A DNA stretch of 64,000 nucleotides, taken from Gracilaria domingensis. Its lineage: Eukaryota; Rhodophyta; Florideophyceae; Gracilariales; Gracilariaceae. The notes beneath the pieces were generated by a model. The model was not told the origin of the DNA and did no database searches. It saw nothing but the letters and a program-made list of their open reading frames with translations. Where the stretch lies: NCBI GenBank assembly GCA_022539475.1, contig VCMS01000031.1, positions 186,001-250,000 of the forward strand, given 5' to 3'. This document shows positions 22,435 to 31,469 of this stretch, in pieces. A program made the translations under genes and the position numbers. Position 1 is the first letter of the stretch. Each line of letters begins with the position of its first letter.

Positions 22435-22674
22435 TGAAAAAGAAGAAGGAAAGGGATCGGTTAGATTACCAGCCCACCATCATCGTAAAGCGCGAAAGGT
22501 GTCGAAGCGAGAACTCACAACCAAGGACACCAAGAATGCCCATGCAGCAAACATACCTCAAGATGCGATAAACGAAAGAGCAGCCTATGTCCCAACCAAG
22601 TACCAGAATCGCCTATCCCGAACAGCCAGAGATCGATCTTGAGAGCCTCTCAACGAAATGAAATTGGTCGTTTT

Positions 22675-22815
22675 CCTGTATACGCAAGCAGAAAGTATCC
22701 ATAAGTTAGTCAATGCTCCGTTGGATACAGTTGAAATGCGATAGAACGTACCATTGATAAGAGCAAAACAGAAACGTTGCGCTAGAAAAGTCGAGGGACC
22801 TAGTAACTCGCAAAA
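22675..22815. repeat. Direct repeat, copy 2
   Basis: Second copy of the unit at 22295-22434, differing at scattered bases and by a 1-base insertion. Such spaced direct repeats can be a target duplication of a segment or remnants of long terminal repeats of a small element; no coding part is visible between them. Confidence 0.85.
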
Positions 22816-23078
22816 GTAACCCAAAGCCTTTTTCCTGCCGTTTACATGTCGCAGAGCGCGAAGAGACGTGCTGAGGATTGGTTAGTTTAGAACAAAGATA
22901 CGTAGAAGGAAATGGAAGCACGTACGAAAAGACTGCACGGAAAGACTGCACGGAATACATCCGTGAGATACGGATGCTGTCCGCTTTATGGAGGCGTCCG
23001 ACGAGGGCGGAGAAAGAGAATGAGGTACGCTTCATGTCCGCTTAATGGAATCCATTCTCAGCACGCTACTTCGTAATC

Positions 23079-23140
23079 CGTCGTACTTTTTTCCGCCCTC
23101 GCACTTCGTAGCGAGTGCGAGGGCGGAAAAACGTACGACG
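23079..23140. repeat. 27-bp-stem hairpin upstream of the Plavaka-like gene
   Basis: Arms at 23079-23105 and 23114-23140 match in 26 of 27 positions around an 8-base loop (TCGTAGCG). The stem contains CCGCCCTCGCACT. It lies about 370 bases before the start codon of the intact transposase gene and may mark the element's end or regulate it. Confidence 0.8.
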
Positions 23141-23506
23141 GAGCGGAGTAGAACGCGAGGATGGCACGGATCACGACGGTAACAAAAGATCGGACGTCGG
23201 ACAGGCGGGGGCGGCGGCGGAGGGAAGAGATTTATTTTTCTGTGCGAGATTGGACAAGTGTACAGCGTACAACGTTGGGAAACCACAGGTTTATAACCAG
23301 TGGTATATAATACGAGAAGTACACCCTTGTGTTGAGGTCGACGTGTACCTACGTTCCTCTTTGAACGAAAGCACGTGATTTAAACTCAAAATATATTCTC
23401 CGTTCTGAGCAACACGTCGATATTGACTGTCGCTCGACCTCCTTCTCCCTTCGGACGCCCTTCCCTTGCAGTCTTTGTCGTCGTTTCTCGTTCATTTCTT
23501 CTTCCC

Positions 23507-26500
23507 ATGGTCCACTACTGTACACATAAGAAGCGTGGGTGCCCCTTCGTTACTCGCCGAGGAGTCTTATCCCTTCAACAGCATGTCAACCATTGCCCGT
23601 TTCGTCTGAAAGCAGCGCTGGAAGACGACAATAGCCGGCCCATTCGGAGAAGCAAGCGTCTCAAGCTTTCCGCACCCGCGCCCGCATCTTCCGAAACGGT
23701 CACTGCCCCTTGTCGCCTTCCCGAGCCTCCAGTGTCCGAGGACATCGTCGACCCCACTCCGTGCGCCCCTCCCATTCCGGACACTTTGCATTGTGTTTCT
23801 CCTTCCCCGGCTCCCGCGTCATTAGAGCGAGAACACGGAAGCAGTTCCCGCCCAGTGCCTTCTGAGGAGGCCCTCGGTGATTTGCATATGGATTATCTCA
23901 CGGTTTGTCTGGCTTCAGTAGCTTCCAACCTTGGTCATCGTGAGGCGGACGAGCTAATTGGGCTACTTCGGGACCCGCGATTCTCGCAAAAGCGATTCAA
24001 CGAGACCATAACAAGTTCCAAGCGCTGTACAGAACTGAAGAAGGCCATTTTCGAACGATACGCCTCAAAGGACGGTTTCAATCGCAGAACTGTCTCGCCA
24101 GAAGGATGTAAGTTCAGCGCCACCCTCTACACGAGAGACCCCGTTCAGACACTTGTGAAACAGCTCCAGTTGGCTAACAACGAAAACACATTCTTCCACC
24201 CTATACCTCAGACCCACTCCACGAAAATATCTCACCCCATGTCCGGCTCTCTCGCAAGAGACGCCACCTCAAAACTTAAGGAAATGGTCATGGGCTCTTT
24301 GGATAGTAGAATAGTGTGGTACTCCCAAGAAATAAGTTACAGTGAATCTTTCGTAGGTCTTCTGCAGGTATACACCGATAAGTCTTCAACAACTCTAAAG
24401 CAAACATCGGTTACCGCCTATCCTCTTCACCTCATATTTCTCAACTTCTCCGACCAGCTTCGCCGTAAGTGTATCCGTGATGACCTCACAGTAGTGGCAT
24501 ACTTCCCTACCACACTGATCGAGGTTTCCGCATCTGAAGCAGACGCAATGCCATTTGTTTCTAGCAAGTCTCTACGCGAGTCCAGGATGCAAATCCTTCA
24601 AGAATCTCTTCGTCAAGTCCTGGAGCCCATTCTAAATCTCACGCAGAAAGGTTTTCAGTTCATCGGCGAAGACAAACTAAGTCGAGTGTGCCATCCTCTG
24701 CTTGCAAGTTATTGTGCGGATATTCCTGAGGCTAAGGACATTCTGTCTATTCTTCATGGCACCAAAACGGAAAGCCCGTGTCATAGATGCAAAGCCCCTC
24801 GCTCATCTTTATGCAGTCCTATTCCCACCTCATTCAACGGACGTTCTCAAAAGCACACGAAAAGCATCCGAAAGACATACACAGCTATCTTGCAACATGC
24901 ACAAAAAGACGAGGCGGAAAGACGTCCACGTCGTGCGAGGGAGAGGAGATCTCAAGCGGATACTCTGATGCGTTCAAATTCCATATCTCTCATTCCATCG
25001 TTCCTCGAAACTTCCGTAAGCCTTGGAATGATCCCGGGATTGTCTCCATACAGTCTGTTCTCATTTGAACCATTACACAACTTGCATCTCGGCATCTCAA
25101 AGTTGATAAAAACGGCCACAATCGAGAGACTGCAGTCAGACACCCTGTGCACCACAATAGGAACATCTGCATCGCGTTCATTTCGAACGATACGCACCCA
25201 ACTCCTCAAACATGCAAACGCAATTCTAGCTGCCATAGAACGCGATTCTCCTGCCAAAGGTTTACATATCGATTTCTCCACGCAGGAGAAAGGCAAATCT
25301 TTGAATGGTATCTTCACGAAAGACGGTCTCCGTGGAATGCTGGAGGCCAAAAACTACAAAGCACTTGACATGGTCTTTCCCTTCATAGGAGCATTCTTTG
25401 ACATATGCTGTGGAGAACAGGACGTTGCCCCAATCACAACCGTTTTCTCTCAGTACTCGGACTTGCTCTCGACCTTATTCAGATACAATCGTGACCCGTA
25501 TTGGACTGAAAGCTCTCTCCTGTGTCTTAGTTCGGAGATTGAAGCCTTCAAGCGTTCCGCAACAAAGACTCTGGCCGATTTTCATCCCTCCAGACTGAGA
25601 ACTCTGAAGTTTCATCTTCTCGATCATCTCGTGGACGATATTCGCCGTCTGGGAAGTATCAAGTACTACGACGCAGGCATATACGAACATGCACACCTGC
25701 TATTTAAAAGACACTACAAAAAGACGTCCAGAAGAACAGCAACGGCTGTGGAGGAGACTATTCGCTCCATTGAGCACGGACATGTTAGAAAGCAATGGAA
25801 TGTCAATACTCCTTACCAGCGTAATCCAGGTTTACCAGGAACTTCCACACAGCTTCCTCAGTTTGCAATGAGAGGGCGTTCTTTCACTTTACGAGCTCTT
25901 CAACATTGTGTTTCAAGTATGTCTAGTTCAAAAACATGGACTGCTGTTAGAGAGATGTTCTCAAGTAGGGACACAAGGTCGATTCTTGATCAAATTGGTG
26001 AACAGGCCCTTCCTTCTTTCCTCAGTCTCGTGAAAGAAACACTGGATGAGCACTCTATTACATACTTCCCAGAAAAGACAAGGATAACTCTGGTGAATTC
26101 GGCCCTCGTGAAAGGCGGTTTCGTTCCGACTCTTGAACACTTCGATTCGTCTTCTAAGGCACTTAAGCTGGGACGACTCAAATACCCCATCATCCAACAT
26201 GTCTTCGCTTCTCCAGCATTTGGTCCCAGTAGAAAGCCAAGGTTTTCCACTGTATTGGTAAGCGGAGAAGATTCAGAGACTTGGGTTGCCCAGGTAGTCG
26301 CTCTGATGTCGGCCACGTCGCGATTCGGAGCTATTGCAAAGGTCGCGTATTGTGCCAAAAGTCGCGGATCAAGTGGGTGTGAAGCGCTAGTTTTCTCTAG
26401 TTTGATATATGTGCACGGCGTGTGCAGCGAAATCACTGCCGGAAGAGCCGGGAGGAGTGCTTTCGAAGGTCTCCGGAGGGTGCCAGAATGTGGCCAGAAC

Positions 26501-26539
26501 GTGCCCGCGGGCGGGGGGGGGGGGGGTCGGTCGTGTTAG
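23507..26539 (+). CDS. Full-length Plavaka-like transposase (CACTA/EnSpm superfamily)
   Basis: A 1010-residue uninterrupted protein from the ATG at 23507 (context CCCATGG). It opens with a C2H2/C2HC finger (Cys5, Cys12, His26, Cys30), a Pro/Ser-rich linker and a basic KRLKLS patch. The core has ADIPEAKDILSILHG with a following CHRCK motif near residue 405, FEPLHNLHLGISKLI near 520 and GIYEHAHLLFKRHYKKTSRR near 725. This is the order seen in Plavaka-type transposases related to Tnp2. A broken homolog lies at 43613-46695. Comparison shows that from about 26400 the frame leaves homologous sequence and reads into an inverted-repeat array, so the last 45 residues, ending in a poly-Gly tract, are probably not original. 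The element could still be active. It is not retroviral. Confidence 0.75.
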   Translation: MVHYCTHKKRGCPFVTRRGVLSLQQHVNHCPFRLKAALEDDNSRPIRRSKRLKLSAPAPASSETVTAPCRLPEPPVSEDIVDPTPCAPPIPDTLHCVSPSPAPASLEREHGSSSRPVPSEEALGDLHMDYLTVCLASVASNLGHREADELIGLLRDPRFSQKRFNETITSSKRCTELKKAIFERYASKDGFNRRTVSPEGCKFSATLYTRDPVQTLVKQLQLANNENTFFHPIPQTHSTKISHPMSGSLARDATSKLKEMVMGSLDSRIVWYSQEISYSESFVGLLQVYTDKSSTTLKQTSVTAYPLHLIFLNFSDQLRRKCIRDDLTVVAYFPTTLIEVSASEADAMPFVSSKSLRESRMQILQESLRQVLEPILNLTQKGFQFIGEDKLSRVCHPLLASYCADIPEAKDILSILHGTKTESPCHRCKAPRSSLCSPIPTSFNGRSQKHTKSIRKTYTAILQHAQKDEAERRPRRARERRSQADTLMRSNSISLIPSFLETSVSLGMIPGLSPYSLFSFEPLHNLHLGISKLIKTATIERLQSDTLCTTIGTSASRSFRTIRTQLLKHANAILAAIERDSPAKGLHIDFSTQEKGKSLNGIFTKDGLRGMLEAKNYKALDMVFPFIGAFFDICCGEQDVAPITTVFSQYSDLLSTLFRYNRDPYWTESSLLCLSSEIEAFKRSATKTLADFHPSRLRTLKFHLLDHLVDDIRRLGSIKYYDAGIYEHAHLLFKRHYKKTSRRTATAVEETIRSIEHGHVRKQWNVNTPYQRNPGLPGTSTQLPQFAMRGRSFTLRALQHCVSSMSSSKTWTAVREMFSSRDTRSILDQIGEQALPSFLSLVKETLDEHSITYFPEKTRITLVNSALVKGGFVPTLEHFDSSSKALKLGRLKYPIIQHVFASPAFGPSRKPRFSTVLVSGEDSETWVAQVVALMSATSRFGAIAKVAYCAKSRGSSGCEALVFSSLIYVHGVCSEITAGRAGRSAFEGLRRVPECGQNVPAGGGGGGRSC

Positions 26540-27130
26540 GGTAGCTACCCTAACACGACCGGACCCCCCCGCCCGCGGGCACGTTTTGGACGATTTTTTG
26601 AAAAATGTGCGATTTTATGCCCGCGGGCGGGGGGGGTCGGTCGTGTTAGGGTAGCTACCCTAACACGACCGACCCCCTCCGCCCGCGGGCACGTTCTGGA
26701 CGTTTTTTTGAAAAATTTGCGATTTTAAAATGTGCGATTTTATGCCCGCGGGCGGGGGGGGGGTCGGTCGTGTTAGGGTACCTACCCTAACACGACCGGA
26801 CCCCCCCGCCCGCGGGCACGTTTTGGACGATTTTTTGAAAAATGTGCGATTTTATGCCCGCGGGCGGGGGGGGTCGGTCGTGTTAGGGTAGCTACCCTAA
26901 CACGACCGGACCCCCCCGCCCGCGGGCACGTTTTGGACGATTTTTTGAAAAATGTGCGATTTTATGCCCGCGGGCGGGGGGGTCCGGTCGTGTTAGGGTA
27001 GGTACCCTAACACGACCGACCCCTCCCGCCCGCGGGCACGTTCTGGCCACATTCCGGCGCCTTCCCGGGATCTCCCAAAACACGCCGCCCCGCAGTGATC
27101 TCGGTACACCCGGCCGCCGGTACGTTGGCG
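26405..27130. repeat. Nested inverted-repeat array with five TTAGGG-bearing palindromes
   Basis: Five palindromes with a period of about 110 bases are centred near 26545, 26655, 26780, 26890 and 27000. Each reads GCCCGCGGGC, a G-run, GGTCGGTCGTGTTAGGGTAG, then its complement with CTACCCTAACACGACC. AT-rich linkers (GATTTTTTGAAAAATGTGCG) separate them, and one linker has a short duplication. Outer flanks are also inverted: GAATGTGGCCAGAACGTG on the left against CACGTTCTGGCCACATTC on the right, with weaker similarity continuing to about 26405 and 27130. The TTAGGG hexamers are single, not tandem, so this is not a telomere. It separates the transposase from the ParB-like gene and supplies the transposase's final codons. 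Confidence 0.9.
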
Positions 27131-27465
27131 CCGCTGTCCACGCGTATTTGCGGGAGTAGGCTCTACATGGAAGTGAATGAGTGTACTCTTGACTACTATG
27201 CAAAGCATTTGAAGATCACGATTAGACAGCGCGACCATTGCTCACGTGAGTCATCATTGCGTGAACTCCACGACTCTAAAGCGTACAATCAGCGTGCGAG
27301 CGGCCACGGACAGGACACGGACGAGACTGGCAGTGCGCTGGGAGGAGCTGCCGAAAGCGGGGGTGCCCAGCGTAAGTCGCCATTTAAAAGGCTCGCATCC
27401 GTTCTTGTATCGTCCAGAGCGAGCGTATTGTTGATATACACCTTTCACTGCAATATCTGTTCAAC

Positions 27466-28965
27466 ATGAAGCCAACTCGTGTTCGAAAGCGTACGCAAAG
27501 CGTGACTCCTCGCACTCAGCGGAGCACTCGATTATTGCAAGGTGGAATGCGGGTTTCGCTGCAGATGGATATTGAGAATGAAGGAAAGGTGATAGTCGGG
27601 GAAGCGTTGTTGCATGGAATTGGAAGTGTTCTACGCCGCGAGTTGCACGGGAAGCAATTGGACCCAGGTCTTGTGGTGGTTCATAATATTCTCATCAGTC
27701 GAAGCAGTCAGACGTTCTACCCTTACCGGGCGGAGGGCCTGGATCTTCCACAATATATCCAGGATCTCCGGACGGCCGCTCCTTGGGATGAGAAAATGAT
27801 GGAACCGGTGGCAGCCAGCATTCCGGCCTCCAAGCGACGAACGGTGAGCGCTATGAGTGAAGCGATGACGCCGACAAGCCGCACGGAGCCAATTCGAAGT
27901 TCATCAACACCGAGAGGTAGCGCATCAGTAGCACCTCCGCGGGCCGGTCCATCGTCTGTTGCGAAGCGGACTAAGGAGACAATATCATCCCCAGCTACGA
28001 AGCGGACAGGTCAAACAAAGTCTATCTCCGCTACGGAGCCCACTGCGTCGAAAAGGGCATCTGCTGCAATGAATCAGACCGTCGACACAAGGGGATCTTC
28101 TGCGTCGAAACAGACGGTTCAGCAGGGAACGGCTGTGCAAGAGGAGGAAGATGAGATCATGAAAGGTCCCCTTCCAGACGCGGATGCGCAATCCGCACAA
28201 GGAGCTGGTCCATCTGTACCCCAAACTGCACCAGAAACTGCGGAGCAGCAGGACGATGACGTTATGTTTCTGTCCGCAAGAATGGCACGTTCAAGTGTTT
28301 CTGGCGAGCGGTCTGGAACACAAGGGACACCTACTCGGAGCAAGACGTACAGACGAATTCGTCAGAAGGTACCAAAGGTGAACCTCAATCACTACCGGAT
28401 GGTTGTTGTTACTGTTAACATCACTCTGGTGGACACTCCGCCCAATTTACTCCGTGGAGTAAGTAAACGCTACGTTGAAGCCCTTGTGAAGAGTATGGAG
28501 GAGCGGGGGATATTGCAGTCGATGGGTTCTCCAGTGGTGGCCTTACAAGATGCTACTACGGGAGAGAGGGATGCTGACAAGGGACGCCTAAGGAAGAAGT
28601 GCTTCATTGTAGATGGTTTGCATCGTCTGAAAGCTATACAATATTTGGCAGCGACTGGTGCACAGAAGTGGAAGCGATTAGCCAGGTTTTGGCGTTGCAA
28701 TCTGCTGATACGAAGAGATGGGAGGCCCATTGGGATGAAAGAATTGTTATGTGTTGCTTCGTACCTCAATGAGTCGACGAGTACCATGCGAAGGATGATG
28801 TTTGCAGACAAGATACACTCTATAGTTAGTGTAGTCGCCATTCTAATTGAAGATGTTGAGGGGGTGACGCCGGCAGACGTGGATCCTGCAGAAGTGACAG
28901 AAGTGTTGAAGGAGAGCCAACTGATTGGGACTGTGCAATTCGCAATTGAACATGTAGCGTCCTAA
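27466..28965 (+). CDS. Protein with ParB/sulfiredoxin-like domain and Ser/Thr-rich linker
   Basis: A 499-residue protein starting at an ATG in context CAACATGA. The N-terminal 110 residues are of unknown fold. Residues about 120-300 are low-complexity, rich in Ser, Thr, Ala and Lys, with repeated KRT and AT-P patches. Residues about 305-445 resemble the ParB N-terminal fold: a strand VVVTVNITLVDTPPNLLRG, a helix KRYVEALVKSMEERGIL, and the key FIVDGLHRLKAIQYL segment matching the (D/E)GxHR motif. In bacterial ParB this fold binds and hydrolyses CTP, and in sulfiredoxin it binds ATP. In a eukaryote the role is unknown. The gene follows the transposase in the same orientation across the palindrome array, so it could be a host gene or mobile-element cargo. 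No damage visible. Confidence 0.6.
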   Translation: MKPTRVRKRTQSVTPRTQRSTRLLQGGMRVSLQMDIENEGKVIVGEALLHGIGSVLRRELHGKQLDPGLVVVHNILISRSSQTFYPYRAEGLDLPQYIQDLRTAAPWDEKMMEPVAASIPASKRRTVSAMSEAMTPTSRTEPIRSSSTPRGSASVAPPRAGPSSVAKRTKETISSPATKRTGQTKSISATEPTASKRASAAMNQTVDTRGSSASKQTVQQGTAVQEEEDEIMKGPLPDADAQSAQGAGPSVPQTAPETAEQQDDDVMFLSARMARSSVSGERSGTQGTPTRSKTYRRIRQKVPKVNLNHYRMVVVTVNITLVDTPPNLLRGVSKRYVEALVKSMEERGILQSMGSPVVALQDATTGERDADKGRLRKKCFIVDGLHRLKAIQYLAATGAQKWKRLARFWRCNLLIRRDGRPIGMKELLCVASYLNESTSTMRRMMFADKIHSIVSVVAILIEDVEGVTPADVDPAEVTEVLKESQLIGTVQFAIEHVAS

Positions 28966-29005
28966 CATTTCTCAAACTGCACTTAAGGTTGCTTTTAAGA
29001 GAAGT

Positions 29006-29917
29006 ATGAAACTGAGAAGTCTATGCAGTTCCTGTCTATGCTGTACTTGTGGCAGTATGGTGACTGTATCAGGAAAAATGGCAGAGGAACAGAGAGACTT
29101 GGCGGAAATTTCACCAAATACCTTGTCTAAGTTCATATATGCCAATGGTTACGGTATATTAAGTTCCGTTGATGGAACGTTGAGAAGAGAAGGAGAGTCA
29201 ATTCCAGAAGAAGTTGTGAAGTGTATGAAGTTCATTGACGAACGTGTTGGTTTCGGACTTGTCACAGGGGGTGATGTGGGCGACGTGGAGGGGAAAATGG
29301 AAGGACTCGGAGACTATAAGTTTGGTGTCTCGGCGAATCATGGAGCTTTCATGCGTTTCTCTGACGAGAGGGAAATTAAGGGTGCATTCAATGATCACAC
29401 CCTTGACCACACTGTTGACGGACTACTGTTCCTGGCAAGGGATTTGAATAGGAGGCATGGTATTGTGAATGATGATGAGAAGGGGTTCGTGGAGACCAGA
29501 AGTGATAGTGGCCTTCCCAATTTCGTGTACAACAAACTGTGGCAGTGGAAAGAAGAAGTGGATTCTGCTATTGGGGACCTGACGCAGAAGATGGATGCGT
29601 TTGTTATCTATCCCGGCGATAAAAGTTGCGAAATTGTGGACAAGCGATACACAAAAGGAAGCGGAGGAGAAAATCTTGTGGATAATGAACCGAGATTTAT
29701 TGATACGGATGACGTCGTGACGTTCGCAAGTGCTTTGAGCGACGGGCCTTTGCATGAGGTAGGCGTGTACGGCGTTCGCGTCAAAGAAGATTGTATCCCG
29801 GGTGGAGTGCACAACCTGTTCGAAAGAGTGGAGGATGTGTATTCGACAATTATGCTGGTGGCTCTGTTGTACGGCTACGAGGAAAAGCAGCACGATAAAA
29901 ACCACCATGAATCATAA
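29006..29917 (+). CDS. HAD-superfamily paralog lacking the nucleophilic Asp (probable pseudoenzyme)
   Basis: A 303-residue HAD-fold protein, nearly collinear with 29970-30842, its convergent neighbour 52 bases away. The paralog has ISDVDGT at motif I; here it is LSSVDGT, so the first Asp, the phosphoryl-accepting nucleophile of HAD phosphatases, is Ser. Motif II (LVTGGD for IATGRD) keeps the Thr but loses the Arg. The motif III Lys (RYTKGSG) is kept. Motif IV is SALSDGPLHE against NASNDGPLYE. The fold and the regions between motifs are well preserved, so it is under constraint or recently altered. Translation may start at 29006 or, matching the paralog better, at the ATG at 29078. A Cys-rich leader in the longer form is unexplained. 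Substrate unknown. Confidence 0.75.
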   Translation: MKLRSLCSSCLCCTCGSMVTVSGKMAEEQRDLAEISPNTLSKFIYANGYGILSSVDGTLRREGESIPEEVVKCMKFIDERVGFGLVTGGDVGDVEGKMEGLGDYKFGVSANHGAFMRFSDEREIKGAFNDHTLDHTVDGLLFLARDLNRRHGIVNDDEKGFVETRSDSGLPNFVYNKLWQWKEEVDSAIGDLTQKMDAFVIYPGDKSCEIVDKRYTKGSGGENLVDNEPRFIDTDDVVTFASALSDGPLHEVGVYGVRVKEDCIPGGVHNLFERVEDVYSTIMLVALLYGYEEKQHDKNHHES

Positions 29918-29969
29918 AAGGGTATTGAGATATATACGACACTTTTATTACTGAGATCTCATATCATAG

Positions 29970-30842
29970 CTAAGTATTAAAGGCATCGTAGCACTTGAAA
30001 CAAATTCCAAGAGCATTTCTAAACCATTGACATTTGCATTTTCTGTGCCCGTACAGTTCTGCCACCCTTCTGATGGTCTCATGCACGTCCTCCACCCCAT
30101 CAACAAGATATGTTACCGCTGCTGGATGGTCTTCTCCCTTCACATGAACTGCCAGGGTTGCCATTTCATATAGAGGGCCATCATTGGAAGCATTCCCGAA
30201 AGCAACGATTAAATGTGTGTCGAACTGGGGGTCGTTTTCAACCAAGGCTAACGCCCCACTATTTTTCGTGAAACGAATGTCCTCTATGTCACAGTTTTCA
30301 TCTTGAGGGTACGCAACCAGGTTCGGAAAGGATGTCAACACTTTTGAAATACCGGAGTTAACTTCTGTTTTCCACTTCGACAGTCCATTGTACGTGAAGT
30401 TAGGGAGTCCACTGTCTTTTCTAGTGCTCACCACTGCTTGTTGACGCTCTTCGTGAAGTCCGTGCGATTCATTTAAGGAGAGTGCAAGTCTCTCAAGTTC
30501 GGCTGCACATCTTTCGTAACCTTCCCTGTCAAGGTCCTGATCAATTTCGGTACCATTGGATAATCTCACCCGTGCGCCTTGGTTTCCAGAGATGCCAAAA
30601 GTGTAGCCACCCAGGTGCTCCATGAAACTCTCGGCATCCTCTATATCTCGCCCAGTAGCAATTCCGAAACCAACGCGTGCGTTGATGTACTTCATGCATT
30701 TGACTGTTTCGGCAGGAATGTTGTCCCCAGCTCTTTTCAGAGTACCGTCAACATCACTAATCACGGCGTAGCCATTTTCGAATATTTCGTTAGCCAGCTG
30801 CTGAGGAGTTACTTCTTGGGCTCTAACTTCCGAGTTATACAT
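29970..30842 (-). CDS. HAD-superfamily (class IIB-like) phosphatase
   Basis: A 290-residue protein from the ATG at 30842, chosen because the upstream open frame has no ATG and because the paralog aligns from here. It has all HAD motifs: ISDVDGTLK with nucleophile and acid Asp near residue 28-30, GIATGRD as motif II, FTKNSGAL containing the motif III Lys, and FGNASNDGPLYEMA as motif IV. The cap between motifs II and III is of the size found in class IIB enzymes, which include sugar-phosphate phosphatases for sucrose, trehalose and mannosylglycerate. The substrate cannot be told from sequence. A Cys-rich C-terminal tail (CKCQWFRNALGICFKC) is unusual. Tail to tail with its degenerate paralog. 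Confidence 0.8.
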   Translation of the reverse strand: MYNSEVRAQEVTPQQLANEIFENGYAVISDVDGTLKRAGDNIPAETVKCMKYINARVGFGIATGRDIEDAESFMEHLGGYTFGISGNQGARVRLSNGTEIDQDLDREGYERCAAELERLALSLNESHGLHEERQQAVVSTRKDSGLPNFTYNGLSKWKTEVNSGISKVLTSFPNLVAYPQDENCDIEDIRFTKNSGALALVENDPQFDTHLIVAFGNASNDGPLYEMATLAVHVKGEDHPAAVTYLVDGVEDVHETIRRVAELYGHRKCKCQWFRNALGICFKCYDAFNT

Positions 30843-31469
30843 GTTTTGAAAGCTTTCGAAAGGGTTCGTTTTGCAAATGGGTGTGGGTATAGGAATGAGA
30901 AGGATGTGATTGATGTTCACAAGGTGTTTCGTAGTATACAAAGAGTCTAAGAACGACCATATACGGGTATTGTAGTACTGTTTTAAAACGTTACTAGGAG
31001 GAGAAGTTTTTGCATCGATTTGAAGTAAAGAAAGGATGATTTACTCATAAATTATATGTACGGGTTCAAGTGGGTAAAGAAAACTGTAAATATCTTTAAC
31101 ATGAGCTTAGAAATCAAGAAGAGTAAAACAACCTCCATTATGGGTTGAAACCCATAAAAGGTTTACCTTACTTTATACGGGTGCCCCAAGTAATGCAAAC
31201 GCTTAGTTCTTCAGAAATATCACAATTTTTGTACTTGTTTCGTTACTAGTATCGTGCACTTTAATGATATGGAATGACCATTTTCTATCTAGCAAAATCT
31301 TAGCGAAATATTAGTGATAAGGGATGTAGGATTTAAAGAGGCATATTTGAACCACAGAAGGACGAACAATATAAGTAATGTAATAGGAACAGGTCATTTC
31401 GATAAAGTAACTTTTATGTTTAACTATCTCTAAAAGGTTTACAACACCGAAAAGTCATGTGTTCTAACC
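30843..31469. other. AT-rich intergenic region
   Basis: No open frame or motif worth calling. Probably the promoter of the HAD phosphatase gene and the 3' flank of the ketopantoate-reductase-like gene. Confidence 0.5.

Noticed and set aside
26500-27050. Interstitial telomere
   Set aside because: TTAGGG occurs once per palindrome arm, not in tandem, and is embedded in a longer conserved unit.
22000-27130. CRISPR array
   Set aside because: Repeat spacing and palindromes do not show short identical repeats with unique equal spacers, and the genes are eukaryotic transposases.
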